A stretch of 64,000 nt of DNA from Pseudomonas synxantha BG33R (GTDB lineage: Bacteria > Pseudomonadota > Gammaproteobacteria > Pseudomonadales > Pseudomonadaceae). The stretch is taken from the NCBI RefSeq assembly GCF_000263715.2, contig NZ_CM001514.1:5580498-5644497 (forward strand), written 5' to 3'. A model generated the notes under the pieces. The model had not been told where the DNA came from. It made no database searches and worked only from the letters and a program-made list of their open reading frames with translations. Position numbers and translations under genes: made by a program. Below, one piece after another: positions 24,734 through 33,550 of the stretch. Numbering within the stretch: position 1 is the first letter of the stretch; every line of letters begins with the position of its first letter.

Positions 24734-26938
24734 ATGGATGGCTCGATTCCAACACGCATCCCCGCAGACGACAGGTGGCGCGAACTCTATCGTTTGGCGC
24801 TGGAGCCTGAATGTTTCCTGGATACGGAGTACCTCGACACCCTGCTGGGCAAAGACGTCGAGCCGGTGCAGTTGCCGCTGCTGTCACAGCGGATCGATGC
24901 GTGGCAGTCGGAACAGGCGTCGGCGTATGCCGGCGCCGCCACCGCCGCCGTCGAGCAGCACAACGCCCGCGCTTTTGCCCAGGCATTGGCGGTTTATTCG
25001 GCACCGATGGCCTCGGTGCTCGGCTGCTGGCTGCAGGGCCTGAGCGCACCCGGGGTATTTGAAGACCCCGCGCAGCTGCGCCTGATGCAACTGTTTGCCC
25101 ATGACATCGGCGTCGGCTACCCGAACGCCTCCCGCGGCCATCACTTCAACGCGTTGTTGGGCCAGCTACAGCTGACCACCTACGCCTTGGCGCCGGCGCA
25201 ATTGGCGACCCTGCCGGACCTGCATGACGACGCGTTCGAACTGCCCGCGCTGTTGCTTGCCCTCAGCCGGCGCAGCGACGCCTACGGTGATGAACTCTGC
25301 GGTGTCGATTGGGCCTTGCGCGCCGTCGGGCTTTGCCCGGGCTGGGCAGCCATGGGCCAGCTTGAAGGGCTGGCGCTGGAACTCGGCCGGCTGGATCTGA
25401 GCGCGTCATTCCCCGGCCTGGAGCCGGCTTCGTTGCGCCATATCAGCCAATGGGTCGCGCACCGCATCATCGAGCAGGGCGAAGAGCGCCAGGCCCGTCT
25501 GCTACGCGGCGCCAACTGGCTGTTCGGCGCGCTGCAACGCTGGAATGCGCGGCTGTATAACGCCTCGCTGACCGCCACTTCGCCCCAACAGGCCATGGCG
25601 CATTTGATGCAGCGTCTGGCGCGGGTGGGCGCGGTGTATCACCAGAATTACCTGATTGAAGGGCGCAGCCTGGCGCTGTGGATCGAAGAAGCGCAGCGCG
25701 ACCCGTTGCCCCTGCTGGATGTGCTGTCGCGCAGCCGTTTGATCGTGCCGGGCAACTCGAAAAAAAGCCTGCTGGTCACCAGCCTGGTGGCGCCGACCGG
25801 GCGCATGTTCCGCATCTTCAGCGAGGCAGACTTGAGCGTGATTCGCCAGTGGATCGACTGGTTGCCCCAGGCTGGCGCCACGCCGCAGCTGCCACGCCAG
25901 CCAGTCGACAGCGCCGCCACGGTGCCCCGCCCTGACTCAGCCAGCCCCGACGACACCGGGCACTGGCCCAAGAGCCTGCGCGAAGCCTATTTTGTCTTGC
26001 AGGGGCGTGCGCTGCAGCCGGCCACCCGCCAGTTTGCCCATGCCTATGTGAGCCGTTGGCTTGAGCGTTCGCGCCAGTCGCTGAAGACGTCCGAGCGCCA
26101 ATTGCCCGAGCAGTGGGGCCCCAATGTGCTGCGCGCCTGGTTGCTGGACAAGCATGACCAGAACGGCCAACAGTTCGATGACAGCGACCCGGCGCAAATG
26201 CCCAGCCGTGAAGAAATCATCGAGTCGACCCTGCAACTGGCGCCGCTGACGCTGATCGACGGTGCGTGGCTGCAAGGCTTTACCGACCTGGGGCTGGCGT
26301 CTTCCCACGTGGGCTACACCCTGTTCCAGACCTATTGGGATGAATTGGGCAACGGCATCGAGGCGCTCAATCATCCGAAAATTTATCGCGATGGCCTGCG
26401 TGACATGGATTTCGAACTGGCCCCCACCGGTAGCCGTGAATTCGCCCAAGACCCGCGCCTGGACGAAGACTCCTTCCGCCTGCCCGTGTATTGGCTGTGC
26501 CTGGGCAAACTGCCGGTGACGTTCATGCCCGAAGTGCTCGGCATGAACCTGGCCATGGAGCTGTCCGGCGTGGGCGGCAGCTATCGTTCGGCGCGGCGCT
26601 TTTTACGGCACTACGGGTTCAGCACGGCGTTCGTCGACCTGCACAACACCATTGATAACGTGTCCACCGGGCATTCGGCCTGGGCTGCCGATGCGATCGA
26701 TGCGTACATGCGTGCGTTGACCAGTGCCGAGCAGGTCGCCGCGCAATGGCAGCGCGTGCGCGTGGGCTATGAGTCCCTGGCGCCGATGCCCGGCAAATGG
26801 ACCTCGATGTTGCGTCGCTTGCGCCTCTCATCGGCCGACCATGTACTCCCGCGCCCAACCCGCACAGCGGCTTCAAAAGGCTATCTGCATCACTTGCCGA
26901 TCACGCGGCAGGTATTGCTGCAAACCCACGAACAATAA
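24734..26938 (+). CDS. Haem-oxygenase-like di-iron enzyme, candidate N-oxygenase of the gvg-type cluster
   Basis: 734 residues from the ATG at 24734 (GGAAGG 8 bp upstream; an in-frame ATG at 24728 is only 2 bp from it). The last 230 residues fit the iron-containing redox enzyme (HDO) family: Glu537 and His547 (YWDELGNG...NHP), Glu600 (FMPEVLGMN) and His637-x3-Asp641-x5-His647 (DLHNTIDNVSTGHSAW), six likely iron ligands. The first 450 residues are helical and unassigned. HDO enzymes include N-oxygenases and C-C cleaving enzymes. In an aminooxy-vinylglycine cluster, making the N-O bond is the obvious candidate role (inference). Confidence 0.75.
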   Translation: MDGSIPTRIPADDRWRELYRLALEPECFLDTEYLDTLLGKDVEPVQLPLLSQRIDAWQSEQASAYAGAATAAVEQHNARAFAQALAVYSAPMASVLGCWLQGLSAPGVFEDPAQLRLMQLFAHDIGVGYPNASRGHHFNALLGQLQLTTYALAPAQLATLPDLHDDAFELPALLLALSRRSDAYGDELCGVDWALRAVGLCPGWAAMGQLEGLALELGRLDLSASFPGLEPASLRHISQWVAHRIIEQGEERQARLLRGANWLFGALQRWNARLYNASLTATSPQQAMAHLMQRLARVGAVYHQNYLIEGRSLALWIEEAQRDPLPLLDVLSRSRLIVPGNSKKSLLVTSLVAPTGRMFRIFSEADLSVIRQWIDWLPQAGATPQLPRQPVDSAATVPRPDSASPDDTGHWPKSLREAYFVLQGRALQPATRQFAHAYVSRWLERSRQSLKTSERQLPEQWGPNVLRAWLLDKHDQNGQQFDDSDPAQMPSREEIIESTLQLAPLTLIDGAWLQGFTDLGLASSHVGYTLFQTYWDELGNGIEALNHPKIYRDGLRDMDFELAPTGSREFAQDPRLDEDSFRLPVYWLCLGKLPVTFMPEVLGMNLAMELSGVGGSYRSARRFLRHYGFSTAFVDLHNTIDNVSTGHSAWAADAIDAYMRALTSAEQVAAQWQRVRVGYESLAPMPGKWTSMLRRLRLSSADHVLPRPTRTAASKGYLHHLPITRQVLLQTHEQ

Positions 26939-26955
26939 CGCCACGAGGAGCAATT

Positions 26956-27999
26956 ATGTCTTTGGTAGAAGTGCATAACGAATGGGACCCCCTCGAGGAA
27001 ATGATCGTGGGTATTGCCCATGGCGCACGCGTGCCGCGGCCGGACAAGGGCCTGTTCGCCCTCGACTACAGCGAGCACCACGACTCGCCCAATGAGATTC
27101 CGTCAGGGCCTTACCCCGAACAACTGGTTGAAGAAGCACAGGAAGACCTGGACGCCTTTGCCGCCTTCCTGGTCGGCCATGGGGTGACCGTGCGCCGGCC
27201 CAAAGAGACTTATCACGCGGCACTGTTCGGCACCGGCGACTGGAAGACCGACGGCGAATACAACTACTGCCCAAGGGACGTGCTGCTGCCGATCGGCAAA
27301 ACCATCATTGAAGCGCCGATGGCCTTGCGCAGCCGTTACTTCGAACCTTTTGCCTACCGCGAACACCTGCAGGCGTACTTCGCCAGCGGCGCCAACTGGA
27401 TTTCCGCGCCCAAGCCGGAACTGCCCGACAGTACCTACCGGGTCAACCCGCGCGAGGGCTCGATCATCGCCAACGATGAGCCGATTTTCGATGCCGCCAA
27501 CGTGCTGCGCATGGGCCGCGACATTCTTTACCTGGTGTCGCGCAGCGGTAACCGCATGGGCTACGAGTGGCTCAAGCGCGTGCTCGGCGACCAATATCGC
27601 GTGCACGCCCTCAGCGGGTTCTACGACGGTACGCACCTGGACACCACCATCACCCTGGTGCGTCCAGGGCTGGTGGTGTTGAACCCCGAACGCATCGGCA
27701 AGGATCAGGTGCCCGAAGTGTTCAAGCACTGGGACATCATCTGGGCCCCCGACATGGTGGACACCGGTTACTGCTGGTCGTACCCGCGTGCCTCTATCTG
27801 GCAGGGCATGAACTTCATCATGGTCAACCCGTCGCTGGCGGTGATCAATGACCAGCAAGTGCCGCTGATTCGCGCACTGGAAAAACACGGCATCGATGTG
27901 GCACCGCTGAAGATGCGCCACGCGCGCAGTCTGAGCGGCGGTTTCCATTGTGTGTCCGTGGACATTCGTCGACAGGGCACGCTGGAAGATTACCGTTGA
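26956..27999 (+). CDS. Amidinotransferase (glycine/inosamine type)
   Basis: 347 residues from the ATG at 26956, with GAGGAG 6-7 bp upstream. The catalytic triad of the family can be placed: Asp179 (EPIFDAANVLRMG), His227 (YDGTHLDTTI) and Cys332 (GGFHCVSVD). The spacings (48 and 105) are nearly those of human glycine amidinotransferase (D254, H303, C407). Such enzymes move an amidino group from arginine to an amine. The substrate here is unknown; an amine or hydroxylamine intermediate of the vinylglycine pathway is a guess. It follows the di-iron enzyme by 17 bp. Confidence 0.88.
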   Translation: MSLVEVHNEWDPLEEMIVGIAHGARVPRPDKGLFALDYSEHHDSPNEIPSGPYPEQLVEEAQEDLDAFAAFLVGHGVTVRRPKETYHAALFGTGDWKTDGEYNYCPRDVLLPIGKTIIEAPMALRSRYFEPFAYREHLQAYFASGANWISAPKPELPDSTYRVNPREGSIIANDEPIFDAANVLRMGRDILYLVSRSGNRMGYEWLKRVLGDQYRVHALSGFYDGTHLDTTITLVRPGLVVLNPERIGKDQVPEVFKHWDIIWAPDMVDTGYCWSYPRASIWQGMNFIMVNPSLAVINDQQVPLIRALEKHGIDVAPLKMRHARSLSGGFHCVSVDIRRQGTLEDYR

Positions 28000-28006
28000 G
28001 CAGGGC

Positions 28007-28636
28007 ATGACCATGCAGGCACTGGATTACTACTCGATCGTGCTGTTCGTGATTGCCACCTGCGTCACGCCAGGCCCGAACAACGTGATGTTGATGTCGT
28101 CCGGGGCCAATTTCGGCATCGGCCGTACCTTGCGCCATGTGGCCGGTATCAACATCGGCTTTCCGCTGATGCTGGTGGCGGTCGGGTTGGGGGCCGGGGC
28201 GGTGTTCCGCCAGTACCCGTGGTTGCATGACGGCTTGCAGGTGGTCGGCGCGTTGTACCTGTTGTTCCTGGCGTATCAGATTGCCAGTGCCCCCACCACC
28301 GATCTGGGTGACCAATCAGGCAAGCCTTTGGGGTTCACCGCTGCGGCGCTGTTCCAGTGGGTCAACCCGAAAGCCTGGGTGATGGCGGTAGGCGCAGTGC
28401 TGGCCTACACCTCGCCCTTGGGCTCGTACACGGTGCAGGTGTTTCTGATTGCGCTGTTGTTTTTTTTATTCGGTTCACCGTGTTCGATGGTCTGGGTGTT
28501 TTTCGGGCAGTACCTGCGGCGCTTCCTGACCCAGCCACAACGTTTGAAGGCGTTCAATATCACCATGAGCCTGGTGCTCGTGGTGTCCTTGATCCCGGTT
28601 CTACGAAGCCTGCCATTCGCGCAATGGTGGCCTTGA
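28007..28636 (+). CDS. LysE-family amino-acid exporter (first of three in the cluster)
   Basis: 209 residues from the ATG at 28007; an ATG at 28013 has a better-spaced AGGG. LysE/RhtB signature CVTPGPNNVMLMSSGANFGI lies in the first helix pair, and about six membrane segments follow, with QWVNPKAWVMAVGAVLAY in the middle. The family exports amino acids and analogues from the cytoplasm. It starts 7 bp after the amidinotransferase stop, so it is in the same operon. It is closely similar in motifs to the exporter at 33551-34162. Confidence 0.87.
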   Translation: MTMQALDYYSIVLFVIATCVTPGPNNVMLMSSGANFGIGRTLRHVAGINIGFPLMLVAVGLGAGAVFRQYPWLHDGLQVVGALYLLFLAYQIASAPTTDLGDQSGKPLGFTAAALFQWVNPKAWVMAVGAVLAYTSPLGSYTVQVFLIALLFFLFGSPCSMVWVFFGQYLRRFLTQPQRLKAFNITMSLVLVVSLIPVLRSLPFAQWWP

Positions 28637-28725
28637 TACGCAGAGAAGGTTGCCTACACGCCAGCAGTTCGATTGGCGCAGGCGACTCCATGGATTGGCG
28701 GAATGTGATGAGGATGCACAGTTAA

Positions 28726-30567
28726 ATGGCTAATTATGTTTTAGGGATTTCTGCCTTCTACCACGACAGTGCTGCCGCCCTGGTCAAGGACGGCGTGCCC
28801 GTCGCTGCCGCCCAGGAAGAGCGCTTCACTCGCGTGCGCCATGACCCGGCGTTCCCGGCCCAGGCGATTGCCTATTGCCTGGACGCCGAGGGCATCAGCC
28901 TGGATGACCTGGAGGCGGTGGTTTATTACGAAGACCCCCAGGAAAAATTCTCCCGGGTGATTTCGTCGTTTGCCAGCGGCGGCATCGGCGGCGCACGTAC
29001 GTTCATCAATGCGATGCCGGAATGGATTCGCTGGAAGTGGAACGTGCTCAAGTTCGTCGACGAGCAACTCGAAATCCTGGGCCGGGGCAAGGCGCCGCGC
29101 ACCCAGGCCTCCCAGCATCACCGCTCCCACGCGGCGGCGGCGTTTTACCCGTCACCGTTCAAGAACGCGGCGGTGTTGTGCATCGACGGCATCGGCGAAT
29201 GGCATTCGACCACGATCTGGCACGGCCAGGGCACCAATCTTGAACTGAAAAACTCGATTTCCTACCCACATTCGGTGGGTTTGCTGTATTCGGCCATGAC
29301 CTACTATTGCGGGTTCAAGGTCGACTCAGGGGAATACAAGCTGATGGGCCTGGCGCCCTATGGCCAGCCGATCTACGCCGACAAGATTCGCGACGAGCTG
29401 ATCAATATCCGCGAGGACGGCTCGTTCACCCTGAACATGAAGTACTTCGAGTACCTGCGCGGTGAGCGCATGGTCGGCGAAGCGTTTGAAGAGTTGTTCG
29501 GTGGGCCGATCCGTCAACCCGAAAGCCCGATCTCACAGCGCGAGTGCGACCTGGCCGCATCGATTCAAAAAGTCACCGAGGAAGTGGTGCTGGGCCTGGC
29601 CACTGCCGCGGTCAAGCAGACCGGCGAGCGCAATCTGTGCCTGGCCGGTGGCGTGGCCTTGAACTGCGTGGCCAACGGCGTGCTCAGCCGCTCGGGGCGC
29701 TTTGATTCGATCTGGATCCAGCCGGCGGCCGGTGATGCCGGTTGCGCCCTGGGGGCGGCGTTGGACTTTGCCGTCAAGCACAGCGGTCGCCCGCACCTGG
29801 AAGGTGGCAAGTCTGATGCCATGAGCGGCAGCCTGCTGGGGCCGGGCTTTGGCGACGAAGAAATCGCCCGCTTCCTGCTGGAAAACCACTACCCCTTCAC
29901 CCGCTATGACGACGCCGGGCTGTATGACCAGGTTGCCAGTCGCCTGGCCGAGGGCGCGGTGGTGGGCTGGTTCCAGGGGCGCATGGAGTTTGGCCCACGA
30001 GCCTTGGGCGCGCGTTCGATTCTCGGCGATGCACGCAACCCCGAGATGCAGCGCACCATGAACCTGAAGATCAAATACCGCGAGTCGTTCCGCCCGTTTG
30101 CCCCGGCCGTGCTGGCCGAGGACGCCGGCAACTATTTCGATATCTGCGAAAAAAGCCCTTACATGCTGATGGTCGCGCCGGTCACCGACTCGATCAAATC
30201 CCAGCAGTCGCGGCAAGAAGGCGGCCCGGAGCGCGGGCTGGGCAGTATCAACAATATCCGCTCGCAATTGCCGGCGGTGACCCACGTCGACCTGTCGGCA
30301 CGGGTGCAAACGGTGACCGAGGAAAACAACGCACCGTTCACCTACCTGCTGCGCAGTTTCAAGGAACGCACGGGGTGCTCGGTGCTGGTCAATACCTCGT
30401 TCAACGTACGCGGTGAGCCCATCGTGTGCAAACCCGAGGAAGCGTACGCCTGCTTCATGCGCACCGAAATGGACGTACTGGTCCTGGGCCGTTACGTGCT
30501 GGAACGCCCCGGCCAACCGGCCTTCGTCGAGGCTGTGGACTGGCGCAGCGAGATCCCACTGGATTGA
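28726..30567 (+). CDS. Carbamoyltransferase (NodU/TobZ/CmcH family)
   Basis: 613 residues. The N-terminal Kae1-like domain starts VLGISAFYHDSAAALVKDG and has EERFTRVRHD and HHRSHAAAAFY (metal-binding His). The C-terminal YrdC-like domain includes FQGRMEFGPRALGARSIL, RESFRPFAPAVL and VNTSFNVRGEPIV. These enzymes make carbamoyl-adenylate and transfer the carbamoyl group to a hydroxyl or amine. The acceptor here is unknown. It starts directly after a stop codon (TAA-ATG), 89 bp after the exporter, and could be coupled to a very short upstream frame. Confidence 0.9.
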   Translation: MANYVLGISAFYHDSAAALVKDGVPVAAAQEERFTRVRHDPAFPAQAIAYCLDAEGISLDDLEAVVYYEDPQEKFSRVISSFASGGIGGARTFINAMPEWIRWKWNVLKFVDEQLEILGRGKAPRTQASQHHRSHAAAAFYPSPFKNAAVLCIDGIGEWHSTTIWHGQGTNLELKNSISYPHSVGLLYSAMTYYCGFKVDSGEYKLMGLAPYGQPIYADKIRDELINIREDGSFTLNMKYFEYLRGERMVGEAFEELFGGPIRQPESPISQRECDLAASIQKVTEEVVLGLATAAVKQTGERNLCLAGGVALNCVANGVLSRSGRFDSIWIQPAAGDAGCALGAALDFAVKHSGRPHLEGGKSDAMSGSLLGPGFGDEEIARFLLENHYPFTRYDDAGLYDQVASRLAEGAVVGWFQGRMEFGPRALGARSILGDARNPEMQRTMNLKIKYRESFRPFAPAVLAEDAGNYFDICEKSPYMLMVAPVTDSIKSQQSRQEGGPERGLGSINNIRSQLPAVTHVDLSARVQTVTEENNAPFTYLLRSFKERTGCSVLVNTSFNVRGEPIVCKPEEAYACFMRTEMDVLVLGRYVLERPGQPAFVEAVDWRSEIPLD

Positions 30568-30598
30568 TCCTTACCTTTAACTCAATGGAGCTTTTACC

Positions 30599-30742
30599 GT
30601 GCTGAGATTTCTTGCGTTTTTGATGTTTATCGTCGTGTTGCTGCCCATCGGGCTGACGCGTTCGGTGTTTCACTCTTCCCGTTTCGGCCGGCGCTTTCAC
30701 CAGGCGCCGACAGCCTGGGATCACGCGGTGAGTAAACGGTAA
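30599..30742 (+). CDS. 47-residue membrane peptide gene of the gvg-type cluster
   Basis: GTG start at 30599 with TGGAG 9 bp upstream; 47 codons then TAA, 144 nt in all. The first 20 residues (MLRFLAFLMFIVVLLPIGLT) form one membrane helix, followed by a basic tail with RSVFHSSRFGRRFHQ and ending HAVSKR. It lies between the carbamoyltransferase and the aminotransferase, 31 and 26 bp from them. It fits the second of the two sub-150-nt ORFs I recall as required in WH6. Small single-span proteins often accompany carbamoyltransferases; it may anchor or assist one. Not proven. Confidence 0.7.
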   Translation: MLRFLAFLMFIVVLLPIGLTRSVFHSSRFGRRFHQAPTAWDHAVSKR

Positions 30743-30768
30743 CGCCTATTGCCTGAGGAACTGCGCCC

Positions 30769-32088
30769 ATGTCAAAAGTGATCTACAAAAACCTCAACAG
30801 CTCACCGATCCTGGCGGTCGGCGGGAGCGGGGTTTGGCTTGAGGATGCAACGGGCAAACGCTACCTCGACACCTGCGGCGGTGTCGCAGTGTCGAGCCTG
30901 GGCCATGGGCACCCGCGGATCGCCGCGGCATTCGAGCGCGAAGCGAAGAAACTGGCCTGGGCCCATGCGGGCAGCTTCACCACCGCTGCCGCCGAGGAGC
31001 TCGCTGAGCGCCTGGTGGCAGCCAGTGGCGGCCTGGCGCGTGCGCAGTTCTTGTCCGGCGGCTCGGAGGTGATGGAGCTGGCGATGAAAATCGCTTACCA
31101 GTACCAGTGCGAGCGCGGCTTGCCCGACAAATCAGTGTTCATTTCCCGCCAACAGAGTTATCACGGCAGCACACTGGGCACCTTGAGCATCTCCGGCAAC
31201 CCGCAGCGCCAGTCGGTATTTGGTCGACTGTTTGCACCCGCCGAGTTCGTCTCCCCCTGCTACGCCTACCGTGATCAACGGCCCGACGAAAGCCAGGAGC
31301 AGTACGCCACGCGCCTGGCCGATGAACTGGACGCCAAGATTCGTAGCCTGGGCAGTGAAAACGTCGCGGCGTTCTTTGCCGAGACCGTAGTGGGCTCCAC
31401 CAACGGCGCGGTGCCTGCGGTGCCCGGTTATTTTCGCAAGATCAAGGCGGTGTGCGAGCGCCACGATGTGCTGCTGATCCTTGATGAGGTGATGGCCGGC
31501 ATGGGGCGTACCGGGCAGCTGTTCGCCTATACCGACGACGGCATCGTGCCCGACATGGTCGCGGTCGGCAAAGGCCTGGCGGCGGGTTACATGCCGATCT
31601 CGGCGCTGTTGATCAGTGACCGGGTGCATTCGGTGATGGCCCGTGGCTCGGGTGTACTGGGCAACGGCCAAACCCATGTCAACCACCCGCTGGCCTGCGC
31701 CATTGCCCTGGAGGTACAGCAAGTCATCGTCGAAGAAGACCTGCTGACGCAAGTGCGCCAACGGGGTGAGCAACTGCGCGTCTGGCTCAGGGAAAGCCTG
31801 GCTGACCTGGATATCGTTGGCGATGTGCGCGGGCGCGGATTGTTCGTGGGCGTCGAGTTTGTCGAGAGCCGTTCCACCAAGGCGCCATTCAGAGGCGGCG
31901 GCGCCTATGCCGCGGCCCTCAAGCAAGAGGCGCTGCAACGCGGCCTGCTGATTTATCCCGGCAGCGGCACAGTGCAAGGCACACAAGGCAATCATGTGCT
32001 GTTCGCACCGCCGTTTATCACCAGCGAAGGGGAACTGGGGCAAATGGTCGAGCGCTTCAATGCAGTGGTCAGGGCTGTCGCCTACTAG
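30769..32088 (+). CDS. Class III aminotransferase (aspartate-aminotransferase-family, ornithine/acetylornithine-like)
   Basis: 439 residues, PLP fold-type I subclass III. Recognisable parts are DTCGGVAVSSLGHGHPRI, FLSGGSEVMELAMKIA, the cofactor-contacting LILDEVMAGMGRTG and the Schiff-base Lys268 in VAVGKGLAAGYMPIS. The family includes decarboxylating and non-decarboxylating transaminases. In a vinylglycine pathway a PLP enzyme could transaminate, eliminate or isomerise the four-carbon backbone (inference). A GAGGAA site lies upstream of the ATG. Confidence 0.9.
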   Translation: MSKVIYKNLNSSPILAVGGSGVWLEDATGKRYLDTCGGVAVSSLGHGHPRIAAAFEREAKKLAWAHAGSFTTAAAEELAERLVAASGGLARAQFLSGGSEVMELAMKIAYQYQCERGLPDKSVFISRQQSYHGSTLGTLSISGNPQRQSVFGRLFAPAEFVSPCYAYRDQRPDESQEQYATRLADELDAKIRSLGSENVAAFFAETVVGSTNGAVPAVPGYFRKIKAVCERHDVLLILDEVMAGMGRTGQLFAYTDDGIVPDMVAVGKGLAAGYMPISALLISDRVHSVMARGSGVLGNGQTHVNHPLACAIALEVQQVIVEEDLLTQVRQRGEQLRVWLRESLADLDIVGDVRGRGLFVGVEFVESRSTKAPFRGGGAYAAALKQEALQRGLLIYPGSGTVQGTQGNHVLFAPPFITSEGELGQMVERFNAVVRAVAY

Positions 32089-32154
32089 CGATCGAGCGGG
32101 CTTACCGGGGGACGGTCGTTGTCACCCACATTAGCTGGAAAGGGAGAAGTGAAG

Positions 32155-32757
32155 ATGCAGACGATCGAACCATGCAAGGACAAAGTCCTGCTGTCGGTGT
32201 GCACTATGGACTGGTGTGATCACGGCGTGGAATTCGCCAAAACCGTGTTCTCCAACCTCGAGGTGTTTTGCTGGGACCCGGGCGATCCCTACCCTTATCA
32301 CCTGGATGATTGGGAAGGCGACTGGATCATCTCCTACCGTGGCGACTTCATCTTCCCGCAGAGCATCTACAAGAATGCCCGCAAAGGCGCGATAAACCTG
32401 CACCCGGCGCCCCCCAAATATCGGGGCCTGGGCAGCCAGCATTACGCGATCTACTACAACGATGAAACCTACGGTTCGACCTGCCATCACCTGGCCCCTT
32501 CGGTGGACAGCGGGCAGATCATCGACGTGGCGCGCTTCAACGTTGCGCCTGCCGAGACGGCTTCCTCGCTGCGCCTGCACGTGGGCGCCTATTGCCTGCA
32601 GCAGTTCATTCACCTGCTCACCGACTACATCCTGCAGGGGCGGCCATTGCCGGTCTCGCCGGAAAATTGGGGCGAGCGCCTGTACAAGCAATCGGAACTC
32701 AAGCCCTGGATGGAGAAGATTCGCGCCCAAGAGCCGGATCATCGTTGCTTCAAGTAG
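32155..32757 (+). CDS. Formyltransferase (methionyl-tRNA formyltransferase-like domain)
   Basis: 200 residues from the ATG at 32155, preceded by GGGAG; an upstream start at 32119 is less likely. It holds the formyltransferase catalytic set Asn81-x-His83 (INLHPAPPKYRG) and Asp118 (SVDSGQIID). The C-terminal tRNA-binding domain of Fmt is absent. These enzymes take formyl from 10-formyltetrahydrofolate. A free-standing version beside amino-acid genes suits N-formylation of an aminooxy group, the last step expected for formylaminooxyvinylglycine (inference). Confidence 0.87.
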   Translation: MQTIEPCKDKVLLSVCTMDWCDHGVEFAKTVFSNLEVFCWDPGDPYPYHLDDWEGDWIISYRGDFIFPQSIYKNARKGAINLHPAPPKYRGLGSQHYAIYYNDETYGSTCHHLAPSVDSGQIIDVARFNVAPAETASSLRLHVGAYCLQQFIHLLTDYILQGRPLPVSPENWGERLYKQSELKPWMEKIRAQEPDHRCFK

Positions 32758-32822
32758 CTTTTTTGACCATCACTTCAAGCCGCGGTGGCTTGGAGTGCTC
32801 ACTGCGCGCTGGCGCCACGGGT

Positions 32823-33464
32823 ATGAGTGCACCTATGTTTGAGTTTTCAAGTTTTGCAGCGGCACTGGGGGTCTACGTGATCGGCACCGCCAGCCCGGGC
32901 CCAGGCAACCTGGCCATCGCCAATACCTCCTTGAACTACGGGCGCACACCGGGCCTGGCGCTGGCGGCGGGGGTTATTTCCGGGTCGTTGTGCTGGGGCG
33001 CGATGACCGCTGCCGGCGTGTCGGCGCTGTTAATGTCCAACACCCAGATCATCCTGTGGCTGAAGGTGTTCGGCGCCTGCTATTTGTTCTTCCTGGCCTG
33101 GAAGTCGGTGCGCAGTGCGCTGGCGCATAACGCCACGACGGTGGCCAAAGCGCGAGCAAAACAGACGCGCAACCTGGGCTTCTATCTACAGGGGTTGGGC
33201 ATTCACCTGACCAACCCCAAGGCGGCCTTGACCTGGTTCACCGTGACCACCGTGGGGCTGAGCGTCAACGCACCGGCATGGGCGAGTTTTGTGCTGGTGG
33301 CGGCCTGTGCGTTGTTGGGTTTCCTGATTTTCTGCACCTACGCCCTGGCGTTTTCCGCCCATTCGGCAGAACCTTTTTTTGCCCGGACCCGCAAGTCATT
33401 CGGGCTGATTTGCGCAGCGTTCTACTCGATGGTTGCCATCGGCTTTCTCAGTTCGCTGCTCTGA
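32823..33464 (+). CDS. LysE-family exporter (second of three, distinct subfamily)
   Basis: 213 residues from the ATG at 32823; the ATG at 32835 gives 209. LysE/RhtB fold with SPGPGNLAIANTSLNYGR replacing the TPGPNN form of the other two exporters, about six membrane segments and the mid-protein block LGIHLTNPKAALTWF. The different motif suggests another substrate or direction preference. It starts 65 bp after the formyltransferase. Ribosome-site evidence for either start is weak. Confidence 0.83.
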   Translation: MSAPMFEFSSFAAALGVYVIGTASPGPGNLAIANTSLNYGRTPGLALAAGVISGSLCWGAMTAAGVSALLMSNTQIILWLKVFGACYLFFLAWKSVRSALAHNATTVAKARAKQTRNLGFYLQGLGIHLTNPKAALTWFTVTTVGLSVNAPAWASFVLVAACALLGFLIFCTYALAFSAHSAEPFFARTRKSFGLICAAFYSMVAIGFLSSLL

Positions 33465-33550
33465 CCCCAACTTTAAGTGGCCACCGTGCACCTGTAACCG
33501 CGAAACCCGGGTGGCAGGTGACCTGCTAAGGCCCGTTCCAGGAAAAAACC

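Noticed and set aside
28357..28725. 122-codon frame overlapping the first LysE exporter
   Set aside because: Most of it is an out-of-frame shadow of the membrane protein; only its very end is retained as a possible coupling element.
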